From contig NC_051098.1 in NCBI RefSeq assembly GCF_901709675.1, positions 7,257,000 to 7,320,999 on the forward strand: 64,000 nt of DNA, read 5' to 3'. Source of the stretch: Syngnathus acus (lineage: Eukaryota; Chordata; Actinopteri; Syngnathiformes; Syngnathidae). Positions 37,921-49,799 of this stretch are shown here, piece after piece (positions within the stretch are counted from its first letter, which is position 1; each line of letters opens with the position of its first letter). The notes under the pieces were generated by a model. The model worked only from the letters and a program-made list of their open reading frames with translations, was not told the origin of the DNA and did no database searches. A program made the position numbers and the translations under genes.

Positions 37921-40172
37921 GAAAGTTTTGTAGATAACTTGAAATGTTCATAAACTAGGTCATTCCTAAATGGAGGTTTCACTGTGTGTGCAAAGGCCCA
38001 GTAAAAAATGTTAAACACTGATTAAGGGATGGTATTGTGTTGACCTAGGGTCTACTATACGGTAGATTGAATAATATCGAATGCAAACTAAAGGTGGGAA
38101 ATAAGCTTTACAAATAACACCCACTCAGTGATTATAACACTTACTTGTTAATCAGGTCAAATCAATGTTCTGATTGAAGCTTTGTTATGAGGATCATGTT
38201 GAGTATGTGTGCGTGTCTGACTAACACACTATTGTTTTGGGAGCAAACTTCCCTAGATTGAAAAACTGTCCGATTTGTATTTTCTTAAGGAACTCAAACA
38301 ATATGCGTCCTATGGTGTCAGATGTTTGGGAGAAGCAAGAACATTGTGTGAAGACTTTTATAAAAAGAAATAATGGCCTGTATCCAAGTCACCTGATGCT
38401 AATCCTCAGTTACAAACAGACCACAACATAAGGTCCTAATAAAGTCCTAATTGTATGACTCATTTTGCTTTCTGCTTCCCTAATCACACCGACGTCAGAA
38501 ATGTCATGACAATTTGTGACTTAATATGTTCCTGTTTCAAGGCAAACCCCATTTTTAAAAGGAAGTCCATCTCCATTTTAGAGACCCCTTACTATTTCTA
38601 GCCAGCCACCTCTGTTTGGTTTACTGCAGAGAAAAAACAACACTGACTTTATTTATGGCTGCTGACAGGTGAGAAAAACTGGGCTGACGCTGAAGCGGCA
38701 CCCTTCATCTTTACCTCAGATTACCTGACTGCTTGTGAAGGTGAAGCACCTTTATTTCAAGATACCTGACAAGTCAAATAAGTCCACTCAGTCTCATCGC
38801 CGATGAGGTGATGATGGGGTCAAAGTACTTCTGAGCTATCACGTCCCTCCTGACAGTGCCCAAACATTTAACGAGAGCATCACATTTCACTTATTGGCTC
38901 ATTCACTCAAGCACATTCAAGGCAAACCATGCAGGCAGGACACATGTATGCAGCAAGCAAATACAAATAAAAAGCTGTGAACCGGAGGTGGCATACGCTA
39001 CCTTGGTATGGAGTTGAGTCAAAGATCATTCTGCCATCTGCCAAACAGATTCAAAAAAGAAAGTGAAGCTAGCTCTTCTTGCTCTTCCCATTTACATGAT
39101 AAAGGAGAACTGTACTTCCGAGGGCACAGGGGATTCTGGGGGTGTCCCCTTTCAGGCTAAAACTGAACCCAGAAGGATGCTCTCCTTGAGGAATCACAAC
39201 CTCCTCCCGCTCCGGTTGCTGCTCATGCACAATGTCCCCCACTCACCATACGTCTTCAGCCTCCTTTCTCAGCTCCCTCTCTCCCTCTACTTCCTCATCC
39301 TGCTCCACTTGGACTCACTCACTCACAGGCGTGCATTCACTGAGGTAACCACAGAGCACACTGTGCTAAATGCACACAAAAGACAGACCCATCAAAAAGA
39401 GACAAAAACACTCCCGTTAGCTCAGTTCTATACAATCCTCTTGTACATTAGGGAATATTTTTTTGTGTTAAAACGGACAGCCAAAAAATGGGGATGGTTA
39501 AAAATTGCAGACAATTTAAACAGCATTATTTCATGTCTTCCATTTCCTTTGCAATTTAACCAGATTTTGAATGAACGATCCGAAAAAAGACAGTGTGGAG
39601 GCATTGTGACAGAATGGAAGATGATTCAATCGGTAGGACAAAGCAGATGTTATGATTCATCTTTAAAAAGAAGAAGGAATCCCAAAGCCAGGTTCCCTGC
39701 AATATATAGTATCCTGTGCGTCATGTATACAGGCGCTGTGAGCTGGTGTGTGCAGAATCGGATTGGATGTTCTGTAGGGATGTGCTATTTTGAGCCCTTC
39801 GGTTGTGATGCATAGCCATAGAAAGAGGGTGCTTTATTAGGAGAATCTACCCTAAAACTAACATCACTCCTCCCGCCCCCTTCTCCACTGATTCTGCTTT
39901 TCTATCCGTGAAGAAAATGTCCACGCTTTAAGGGGATAACAGCAGGAGGGAGGCAAGTAGCGAGAGATGGCGTTGTCTTGTAGATAAAAATAGTCATGCG
40001 GTGACCCGTGCCATTACCAGATGGCAGGCTAAGTCCACCTGGTAGCAAATAACAGGTTGACACAGCCATATTTCCCTTTTTTTTTTTTTTTTTTATTGTT
40101 TGTCATGGCTACACAATGTCCCCATATGACTACAGATCAATTTAGTTTGCCACAGTCGTACACAAAAATGAA
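37921..40172. other. Intergenic region with one long open frame
   Basis: This is AT-rich sequence between the LINE and a DNA transposon. Apart from the open frame at 39063-39815 and a poly-T run at 40078-40094, I see no exon, repeat family or regulatory element that I can support. Confidence 0.5.
39063..39815 (+). other. Long open reading frame of uncertain status (250 codons)
   Basis: This is the longest non-transposon open frame in the window. It begins MKLALLALPIYMIKENC and ends VGMCYFEPFGCDA. The first 100 codons are leucine/serine/proline-rich, and the last part is basic (SLKRRRNPKARF). I see no domain, cysteine pattern or repeat that I recognise. A hydrophobic stretch (YVFSLLSQLPLSLYFLILLH) could be a membrane segment but may simply reflect a CT-rich tract read in that frame. 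There is no recognisable poly(A) signal or splice context that forces the frame. Chance openness in a region of low stop density is at least as likely as a gene. Confidence 0.2.
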
Positions 40173-41383
40173 TACCGTAATTTTCGGACTATAAATCGTG
40201 TTGTTTTTCATAGTTTGGGTGGGGGGGCGACTTATAATAAGGAGCGACTTGTGTTTTTTTTTCAAAAATTAAAAAAAAAAAAAAAAAGTGAAACCGCGAT
40301 AAACGAACCGCGATGTAGCAAGGGATTACTGTAATTTGAATTTCAAGTGACGTCAGCAGCGCGACGCGGCGTGGCGGTTGTTTACAAAAAGGACAAAGAT
40401 TGATCACGGGATGACGAAAATGACGAAGGGCCCCACGTACTACCGGCATCATTAGCGGCTTTGTTTCTAAGTGACACGGAGGGCGAAGAGTTTGAAGGAT
40501 TTAAGGATTTGGAGTGACACAGAAGGTTTGAAAAACTATTATGGCTTTTACGCACGCCCGGTCCTACTCTACGGAGCTCTCTTTCACCTCCGTGGATAGA
40601 AGTCGGGGGCCGGCGCTCGGCCGGGTGGCTGTCCGGGGACGGTGGATGGGGCTCGGACATGGCTTTTACGCACGCCCGGTCCTATTCTATGGATCTCTCT
40701 TCCACCTCCGTGGCTGGAAGTCCACGCCGCCACACGCCTGGAAGTTTGTTTTGTTAAATAAAGAGCCGTTTACCAAACCCACGTCTTTCCTTGTACTTTG
40801 TTAACGCTACAATATAGTTATATACTAGATCTGTGGAATAACGACAAGGCTGACGTCAGGGCGCACGCGCGGCGTTGTTGACAAAGGACGAGGAATTTGA
40901 TCGATGGATTTAATGATTTAGAGTGCACAGATGGTTTGATAATATTATTGCTTATATAATAGTTATTTGATATCTAATTTATATATCGTTATATGGGCAT
41001 GTGGAATATTTTGAAGTGCAAGCGCCGTCAGCGGCGCGCACCCATTGTTGACAAAGGACAATTGATGGATTTAATGAATTGGAGTGACACAGATGGTTTT
41101 ATAAACGTGTTATTTATGTAATAGTTTTTTTAATAACTCTGAATGTTACGTCAGGCCCGTTCTCAGCTCTTTGTTTGTGTTTATGTCACGTTAGCATACC
41201 TATCGTTTAGCCTGTTGTTGCTCGTTCATGTCTGTTCTTGGTGTTGGATTTTGTTGAAGAAATTGCCCCCCAAAATGCGACTTATACTCCGGAGCGACTT
41301 GTGTTTTTTTTTCACTTTTTTGGGCATTTTATGGCTGATGCGACTTGTACTCCGGAGCGACTTTTAGTCCGAAAATTACGGTA
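40173..41383 (+). mobile_element. Non-autonomous inverted-repeat DNA transposon, 1.2 kb
   Basis: The termini are TACCGTAATTTTCGGACTA at the left and its exact inverse at 41365-41383. Sub-terminal 'ggagcgacttgtgttttttt' blocks occur near both ends. The interior has no transposase. It carries a roughly 60-bp segment repeated at an offset of 118 bp (from 40541 and 40659) and three diverged copies of a module at about 40350-40530, 40845-40945 and 41018-41115. Each module has a GC-rich start (gacgtcag... gcgcg), then 'gttgttgacaaaggac' and 'ggagtgacacagatgg' phrases. The 'gcgacttatactccgg' ending is familiar from an abundant fish repeat, but I will not assign a superfamily. No clear target duplication is visible beyond a possible TA. 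Confidence 0.75.
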
Positions 41384-42830
41384 ACTGGGTGAATCAAAAC
41401 TTCCTTCAATTTAACAAATAAATTACTCAGGAAATCATTGTTGGAAAATAAAGAAAAAAGGATTGCAGTTGGTAAACACTTGTGGTTGCATATTTGTGTA
41501 AATTCAGCAGATTTTCATGCTGAGGCAAATCTAGTTTTTCATGTTTGGGAATTTGGCACACTTGGCACTGCAATTTGGCCAGTGTCAAAAGCTCGGGGAC
41601 TGTATTAAAAACAGTCGCATTAACACCACACAGTAAGAAAAGTGCCTGTGGAGTCTGGGATTTAACACTGATACATTGTTCAAATGGGGTGTCATCTGGA
41701 TTTGACCCTGAATGGCGTCTATTTGAAATTGAAACCACTAATGAAACTTTACGTAATAAGTCAAGGTGACTTTAGTGTCGTTCTGTTTACTTTGTGTGTG
41801 AGAAGGTCAACATTGTCGAACGCTTGTATACTGTAATCTGTGTCCATAATTAACCTTTAAAGTGGTGATTTACTTTCAAGTCCGATCAAACATATAATCA
41901 AAGTAACAATAATCGATTTTTCTTTAAGATTTATATTTTGTAATATGATAATTAGAGAGCAAAACCTGCAACTAGCAAAAACAAGTGTGCTCATATATTG
42001 TATTGTTTTACATTACAAGGACATTATGCACAATACAGTATATGAAAATAATAAAAGGAATGTATCCAGATTCAGATCTTGCTGACGGTGCAGTCGCGAT
42101 GCATGTAATTTATATGGATACGTTTAACAATGTGTGTGTAAAGGTTTGTTCAGCATTCCAAGATTTGAGCACAGGCTGACAGATCCTCCATCTATGAAGC
42201 TATTTTTCATTCTCTCATTCTTTTTTTTTTAGGAATGAAAACATGATGGGCTTTAATATGCCCAACATCACTCGACTTCTGGTTTTATGTCAAGTGAAGT
42301 ACCAGATATTTCCATTTAATTCTGTCCCATAATGAATGTTCAGTACTTTCTCGTTTTGAATCTTCTGTAGATGTCGCTATGAGTCATTAAAACCATATTT
42401 TGAAGTGGATCTGGCTAATAGAAAGCCGCTTATAATCTAACAGTGACAGAGAATTACAATGAGGTACTTTGAACATTGCTTTGTTAATTTCATGAATGTA
42501 GCTTGTCATTTCCACAACTGCCAGCTTTAAGTCAATGCACAGTAAAATAAGCAGTGATTATCTTTTAAACCCTGTTGTGACAAAAAAAAAAAAAATCTAA
42601 GCACAACCACTGTATTATATATATATTATAGTATAGTTATACGCAAAAAGAGCATTGGACAAGTCTGACAGCATTGCTTGCTTCTCTATGTGTATTTTAT
42701 GGCGGGATTTATTCAAAATTATGATGTAAGCATAACATCTCTACATTCTCTGTACAGTTTTCCTTAACCTTCATAAATACACATTTTTGTACTGCACAAT
42801 ATGAAGTAGGCAACAGATAACATATTTATA

Positions 42831-42979
42831 TGCGGCGGCATGGCTCAGACCATGTTTAAGTGTCCTTGAGCAAGATGCTTAACCCCCAGTAGCTCCTGAT
42901 GGTATGTCATCAGTAGGTGAATTAAGAAGTGCCAAAGGTAGAAAAGTGCTATACAAGTGAAGGTCCATTTACATTCACC
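42831..42979 (+). repeat. Fish dispersed repeat ending AAGTGCTATACAAGTG
   Basis: It begins 'gcggcggcatggctcag', then 'gtccttgagcaagatgctta', 'acccccagtagctcctgatg', and ends 'aaaagtgctatacaagtgaa' and 'ggtccatttacattcacc'. These match in order an abundant teleost repeat. The central portion is deleted relative to the form I recall. Confidence 0.6.
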
Positions 42980-43912
42980 AAAAATAAAGCAAGCCTTGAA
43001 GGAGAGGACGGCAAAGAAGGGTGACGCTGTTGTGCCACCATGTGGACAAAGTTTTCATCACCATGGGAGTCTTTTTTCCATTCCAGTGTTTACAATATCA
43101 GTTATGCATCGTTACACCCACAACACAATAGTCTTTAATTTAGTACATATGTATGGAAAATGGATGGATGGACCTTTTATCACTAGCATAACACTTTCAT
43201 GCTACAGTGCATCCAGAAAATATTTATAGCATTTCTGGTCCACTTGAATTAAAATAGCTAGGATTTTACTAGTCTATAATAATTTGTGCTTGGCTCACCA
43301 GGCAACACACAAGCAGATTTTTTAAAGCAAAGAATTGCATCAACTCAGTATGCTCACTACTGTAATTGGCCTGGAGTCTACATTACATTGGTAGATAATT
43401 AATGTTGCGCTCGAGTGTGAGCAAAGAGAATAACTCTGGTGGGGCTTTGTTAAGCCACGGCCCGAGAGACTCTGTGGTCTAGAGTCTGCATAGGGAGGGG
43501 ATAGGAAAAGAGAAGGAGACTAAATCAATGTCCCTGCATTTGCTCATTAACCAAGGACCTTGGAAGAGGCAGCCTCCAAGGAGTTGCCCTTGGGGGCGCC
43601 CGAGTTGTGTCGTTAGGATGAAGATTCCCAATACTATTTTTTTTCCATCCTCTGAACTGTGGTCAGCTCCCGAGCAGAGTGCCAAGTTAACATCATGGGT
43701 TCTATTTTTGTAGATGTAAAAACAAGCACATCTTGGTTATTGTGAAGGTGCAAGCCCAAATGAGCTAAACGAGTCTTTCGCCAACACACAAAACAAAAAT
43801 CGCCTGTTTTTACACTGGAGTGCATCTACAAATTTGAACCCTATTGCTTTCACTTCTCCATTAACACTAACTGTCGCGTAAACATGGCATGTGTACGGAA
43901 GAGGATTAGGAC

Positions 43913-44184
43913 GAGTGAAGAAAAAAAAAATGGGGTGACAGGATTCTGATTTTTTTTCCTCAGAATTCTGACTTAAAAGTGAGAATTCATGAAGTCAGAA
44001 TTCTGACTTTACAGTCAGAAAGTGGGAATTCCCACTTTAAAGTCAGAATTCTGAGAATAAAGTCAGAAAGTGGGCATTCTGACTTTAAAGTCAGCCTTAA
44101 AGTCAGAATTCTCACTTTAAAGTCAGAATTCTGAGAAGAAGAAAAAAGTCAGAATCCTGTCACCCCCCTTTTTTTTCTTCACTG
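43913..44184 (+). mobile_element. Inverted-repeat element built of AGTCAGAATTCTGA units
   Basis: Both ends carry the inverted motif AGTGAAGAAAAAAA, then GGGGTGACAGGATTCTGA (allowing for length changes in the A and G runs). The right end also has the extra C giving CAGTG. Between them lie many direct and inverted copies of 'aaagtcagaattctgac', so the element can fold on itself extensively. No target duplication is visible (left ATTAGGAC, right GCCTTAAT). It is probably a MITE, and the CAGTG terminus would fit hAT. Confidence 0.65.
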
Positions 44185-46799
44185 GCCTTAATCCATCCAT
44201 CCATCCTCTTCCATATATCTGTGAATCTGCTACAATGTTTTCACTAACTGCAGGAAGAGTATTTAATTCATTAATTTAAAGAAAATCAATTTCCATTAAC
44301 TTATGATGATGATGATGATTATTATTTACAGTCAAGTGATAATGCATACACAGGCACACGCGTGCACATGAGCACACACACTCAAGGCCTCACTATGACA
44401 TATGGCATAACATAATGCGGCATAACTTGTGGTTTGCGATCCAATAAAAGGATCAGTTTTATAATCTCTCTGGCTGCATTTTGTTCACTGGTCTGCCAGT
44501 TAAACGCCAAGAGAACTCTGTAAATTCAAACAGGATTATGTCTTTTGTTGTTTGGATTATATGAATCTAATTATGTTGCAGAGGGTTTAACTGCCTCTGT
44601 GGTTTATCAGCTTGATTTCCTACACTGTCACCGAAAGCCAGGCCAATTACTAGTTTGTTGCGAAAACAGCAGATTAAAATGAAACTAATATTAAACACAA
44701 ATGAATTTGCTGCATAATAAAATCAAAATGGAAGACCATGAACAAGTGCATAGGTCCACAAAGATGTAATAGGGACATAACAAATACAACCTTATACCTT
44801 TTGCTTTTTCAAATATTATGAAATGCAATACAGATGAAAAACATTAAGATTAAAGATTAACTCTCATCAATTATACAACAACGTTGATTTTTTCCGAGAT
44901 ATATGTTGTTTAAAAACATCGAATGACATTTTACAACAACATAAACAATCTAATAAAAATAACAGCAGCCTGGGTATTATATCCTGATATTATAGAAGTG
45001 ACATAACCTAATGTAGCATATATGAATGACTTCAAATTTTATAATGGTAGATTTTGAATGCAACTGTTTATACAGTATATGTAATTTCCATAGGAAAATA
45101 CATTTAAAAGACTGCTGCATGTAATAGGCCTAATGTGTTGTGACCCGGGCCGTCGGTGAGTTGTCGTATCTCGATGGATCAGTCGTTATAAAGTTGCTGA
45201 TCCTTTGTGCTTTATCCTTTTGTCATAAGTTCATTGTGTCATAAATTGCCATTTCCCTTATATGCTTTGTCCTGTTATGTCAACCTTTATTCTGTCATAT
45301 AGACTTGAGGTCTTACAGTATATAAACTCAGGTTACACTGAGAGATGTCAGCGCACCGAGCTTTCTTACAGTTAGAACGTCTAATTTTCTTGAGTGCCCA
45401 GCCCTGCTTTCACTTGATAAAGACTTTTCAACTTTTGTGCCATGTCTGCTACTGGTGACATAATGTCAGTCAATAGCACCCACATCGTTGTTCTTCTATT
45501 TTTATCATCGAAACAAGCGAGTAGCAAAAAAGTTAAAACCACATTTATCATTGGATTTTCTGTTAACACTTTTTGCAAAAGTTTTTTTCAAACAATCCAA
45601 GACGCTGGAAGACGGGAAGTGCATCATCAGGCTTTCTTTCCCAGCATTTTGGTGATCAGAGCTTTTGCAGGGATGATAAAAAGATCAATTTCTCAACTGA
45701 GATCTGGAGCTTTCTCATTGAATTGGACTACTTTGACTTGAGTCCTCATTAGTGTGCTCATGCACACACAGCATTCACGCCGCCATATACTGGTACACAT
45801 ACAAGAGAAACGTCAGCTGCAAACAGAGTTTTTTTCAAACCATTTATTTAATTTCCAGATCAAATGTGGCCCAATTAGTAACATTCATTCCTATTTTTGT
45901 AGTGCTCAAAGGGACGTTTTGTTTTTGCCAGCATTTTTTAATGTAGGAGCAAATACATTGCCTCGTAAGATTGAACACTTTCCCAGTTCTCTGTTTCAGT
46001 CTTGGTGAGGTGCTACGGAAGCAGTTTTCACTCCCTGAAGCACTCCTGCCTCCACTGAGACCATCATCCATTTGTAGAGGCAATCAGCATACGACAGCGT
46101 GGGCCCAACCTAACCTTGTCCTGTGCAGAACGCTCAAATATACACAACTCACTGCAAGAGTCAAATCAGAGCGCCCCGTATAACATCAAACAAATTAAAT
46201 GACATGCTGTAATCTAATTTAAAATGATGCTCGGTCACTGCTGGTTATCAAAGATCGATTAACCAAGGTGAGTTGCGCTTGGTGTTAAAATGACAAATTC
46301 ATCAACAACTTCATTTGATACAGCTGCAAAAATAAGATATGTTACTTTCTATTTTACGCCCTGTGGCAACCTGTGGCCGCTCACAGGTCAGTTCAGCTAC
46401 GACAGCAGACTTGTGCTATGTAGGTCATCTCTAGACTCAAGTACACCATACACACACACACCAAGTGCTAAATTGCATGTTCACCCACTCTTAGGCCCAC
46501 TGCACATGTGATCCAAAACGTTACATCTGCAATGCTATTCACCTGCGATTTGAATTTGATATGGACGGTTACAGCCGACAACCCACATTATTTCCTACTC
46601 TGATAACACACAGAGGAAGCTTCGAACATGTCCTTGTTTTTGTTGTGCTGGTGTAGATTAAGCATACTTTTTCTTGCCTGACAGAATTTACATATTTCAA
46701 GCGGACATCAATCAATGAGGAATTAGGCAGAACTGCTAAATATCAAATTATCCATAGGAGTAAATGTGACTGAGAATGGTTGTTTCCATGTGACATACA

Positions 46800-46905
46800 C
46801 ATGGCAGGCAACCAGACTTTAGTTCACCCTATCTTGCTTCTTGGCTGGGATGGGCTAATGACAACTCGTGCAAAAAAAAAAAAAAAAAATGGATGGATGA
46901 ATGCT
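46800..46905 (-). repeat. Dispersed-repeat fragment (ATCCATCC family), diverged
   Basis: Plus-strand order 'ggcaggcaaccagactttag', 'ttcaccctatcttgcttctt', 'ggctgggatgggctaatgac', an A-run and 'atggatggatgaatg' corresponds to the reverse complement of the same fish repeat. Confidence 0.5.
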
Positions 46906-48149
46906 TTCTTGAATTAGGCGCATGTCAGAATGATAGCTGGTTTTACAATTTAAGCCAGAGAGAACAGACGCATTGCTCGTCAAGTGCAAAGAAAACTCAA
47001 AGATTTAAAGTGGAAGTGCTTCAGTGAATAAATGTCAAAAAATAGCATGCTATTAACTTTTCTCTATGGATTCATGGCAACGCCATAATTGGATAAGTTG
47101 TCAGAGAGTACGATATACTGACGACACGAGTCACAGGGTAACACTCATCGCACACCAAGGGCGGCTATTCCATTTCAATGCTTGGAGGACAATGGACCAT
47201 CAGATTAGAAAATAAATTATGTAGAAATGGAATCTTTAAACAAAGAGCTTTTGTTATGAATGTGTCAATCAACATATTCACACGAGTTCAGTTGCAGGAA
47301 ATAAAACAAATCAAAGGCCAGCATAGGATTTCTACCAATTAAGTCTTCAAATGAACTTCCTTTTACTTAATGTAATTATTTTGAAAGCTGGTTATAGAAG
47401 TTGTCTGACCATCCAATTTCAAAGGGAACAACACAGAAGATAAATGGCAAGCCTATCAGTGCTGTTTGTATCACCAGGTTCCACTAGAGGGAACTGTAAG
47501 CAAAGTCTCTCATGCACTGCTGAGTCCATTCACCCAAAGAGCCAACAACGAGTCTCATAGCATAGGACGTCCCTCCACCAGACAAAAAGGAATAATTAAC
47601 TTTATTTTCAATCATTTTTAGGAGTTTGACAGCTGATGCTAGATGCGATTGAACCATTCTAGTATCAGGGAGACTGTTTATTTTTAATATTAAGGCACCT
47701 ACAACAGGCTCCACTCATAAAATGATAAATGTAATCTCCAATAGAGAGTATTATTGTATATTGTAAAAGCTATTCAGAGAGCATTTATGCATCATAAATA
47801 GTGTACATTTAGTCATGAGGTCCATCAATAAAAACCTACAATAATGTTCAGTAACTGTTCAGATTTGGAAATAAAGAGCAAACAAAATGCTGCCATTAAA
47901 CTGTACACCAAGTGTAAAGCATACAAATGACACAATGAACTATATCCAAAACACTGATGACCACTGAAATGAGCACCATTATGACACAGACAACTTTGAT
48001 AATATTTGTGGTCAGACAATTTGACCTCCAAATTCTGGTATAGCATTTAAGACATGTTTTTATCCCATGAAATTTTGATGTGGCTTTAACACATTAAACC
48101 CACGAACGGCTGTGATACAGGATGATAAACATTTGCTGGAGAGTTAGAG

Positions 48150-48155
48150 TAGTGA
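48150..48155 (+). mobile_element. Possible left terminus of MITE copy 3
   Basis: TAGTGA, and TAGTGATG if two bases shared with the next element are counted, equals the first bases of the MITE copies at 17360 and 24706. It abuts the LTR-like element exactly. It is very short, so its meaning depends on the arrangement to its right. Confidence 0.35.
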
Positions 48156-49235
48156 TGTCACAAAGCGGGGGAATGGAGGACCCAAGTGCAGGAAAGCAAG
48201 GAAGCAGGGATGAGGTTCAAATAAAAATGGATTTAATTTAAAAGGAAAACAACAGACAGACTAGGCATTACTGATCAACTGATCATGGAAAGACTAAAGA
48301 AACAGACTAAAGAAACAAAAGATCAAAACAACAGGCAAAGTAAACACTAGCAAAACAGATTTGAATGCAACTTGGGGAGCATAAAAATAACAAAGCCTGA
48401 CAAGGACAGAACAAAGCACATAGCCTAGTACACGACTCACAAAACAGAGGACCCAACAAAGACTAAAAACAGAAAGGAGGGAACTAATCCTGCCTTTACG
48501 TACTCTGGTAAATAAGTAAATACCAAAAACCAATGTCAAAAATGCACATGGACACCCACTCACTCGCGTCATAATTTCCACTGAAAAGCTGGAAAACATT
48601 TTTGAGACACGGGCTGCCGAGATGAGATCAACTTTGACCTTTCAACATGGCAGAGAGTAGCGAAAGTGTTGTGAATGGTAAATACTGCATTAAGTGTTCT
48701 TTACTGCTCTTAGTTGGTTAATTTGTGGCCTCCATGGTGCTGTGGCATACACAATTGTGATAACATCTTGTTGCCATGTTTAAAAACACCATAAAATTAT
48801 AGCATAGGTGTATTATATTTACCGTCTATGTTTTGCTGCATCTTCTTCCTGCAGTAGCAGATGAATTAAGAGGTCCAATACTGTTTTACCTAAGTAGCAG
48901 GGAAGGGTCAACTCTGGGTCTGCCATGTTCCCATGTTGTTAACTACAACAACAAAAGCACTTTAGCACAATGCACTTTTCACTTCACTAGGGGAAATGAT
49001 CATCTTTTTCATACCATGTGAAGGCAGCACAAATACAGACAAAATGATGAGACAATGAGGAAAACCTGAAGTGGCTGAGGGAGCTGATTGGAAGACACAG
49101 GGGCGGGCCTAATGACAACAGGTGGAAAAAAAAGATCTAACAAGACATAAAGAACACCAGGAATACTAAACACTGACAGAAGGGACAAGAAAAACAAAAC
49201 AAAGTCCTAATCAAAACCAAACAAAGAACATGACA
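48156..49235 (-). mobile_element. LTR-like TG...CA element (solo-LTR candidate)
   Basis: The segment begins TGTCACAAAGC and ends ACATGACA, giving the short inverted TGTCA/TGACA ends typical of LTRs. Read on the minus strand it begins TGTCATGTTCTTTGTTTGG, is T-rich, and has an ATTAAA signal near 48230. It ends with 'cctgcacttgggtcctcc' and 'ccccgctttgtgaca', a terminus I recall from abundant fish LTR-type repeats. No gag or pol sequence is present. The middle (about 48600-49020) is less typical and may be a secondary insertion. No target duplication is preserved. Confidence 0.45.
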
Positions 49236-49411
49236 TCAAATTTGCGTTATGAACCAGCTGTATTTTTTTACATCTTCACTCTCTGTTCAACAGTGGGCTG
49301 AAAGCACAATAACAAGACATTTCTTAAACAAATTTTTAAGTCAACAGTGCCATCTCGAAAAAATACAACTGGTTCATGAAGCAAATTTGAAGCTTCATTT
49401 TCCCATCACTT
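49236..49411 (+). mobile_element. hAT-like MITE, copy 3, right part
   Basis: It picks up the MITE consensus at TCAAATTTGCGTTATGAACC, and shares 'gggctgaaagcacaataaca' and 'caacagtgccatctcg' with the other copies. It ends 'gaagcttcattttcccatca' and CACTT. The outer 14 or so bases of the left arm are missing here, and a TAGTGATG piece lies on the far side of the preceding LTR-like element. The flanking 8-mers (AGTTAGAG and TTGTGGAG) agree only partly, so no intact duplication is claimed. Confidence 0.7.
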
Positions 49412-49573
49412 TTGTGGAGTAGGAAATTTTAACAGCCCTGATGGTTTTAGAAGAGTGAAAATGTTCTAGGAAAAAAACTAAAATCTAATCAAAATAGAAC
49501 TGTACTATAATAAAATGTGTACTTTGTTTAAACTTTGTACTGCTTTGATTTAGCTGCTTGTGTGCATTGCATC

Positions 49574-49636
49574 ATAGAATAGAATAGAATAGATCTTTAT
49601 TTGTCATTGTCACATGTACAACGAAATTTAAAAAGA
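49574..49636 (-). mobile_element. Extremely 5'-truncated LINE tail (ATTCT-tailed)
   Basis: The reverse complement reads TTTTTAAATTTCGTTGTACA, TGTGACAATGACAAATAAAG, ATCTATTCTATTCTATTC. It is nearly identical to the last 60 bases of the LINE at 35405-37920, so this is a tail-only insertion of the same family in the opposite orientation. Confidence 0.8.
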
Positions 49637-49799
49637 TCATCATCTATCATGGGATAGCTTGCAAGGTTATGCACACTGCAATTAAATTGGCTAATATACA
49701 AAAGCCTTTTTCTTGCTTGCAAGCTAACTGTGGATAGAACTTTTTTGTAAGATTGTAATGTTTAAAAGAAGACATGAGCAATCAGAGTAGGTTGTCATT

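Larger units (their letters stand above)
41384..48149. other. Intergenic region without a confident gene
   Basis: This AT-rich stretch holds a dispersed repeat at 42.8 kb, a hairpin-rich element at 43.9 kb, a short TGA/TTA-rich tract at about 44303-44330 and a repeat fragment at 46.8 kb. A 76-codon minus-strand frame at 47484-47714 has a moderately protein-like end (GSLGEWTQQCMRDFAYSSL) but no recognised family or splice border. Nothing else is supportable. Confidence 0.5.

Noticed and set aside
47484-47714. 76-codon minus frame ending CMRDFAYSSL
   Set aside because: The end looks protein-like, but no acceptor, family or partner exon was found.
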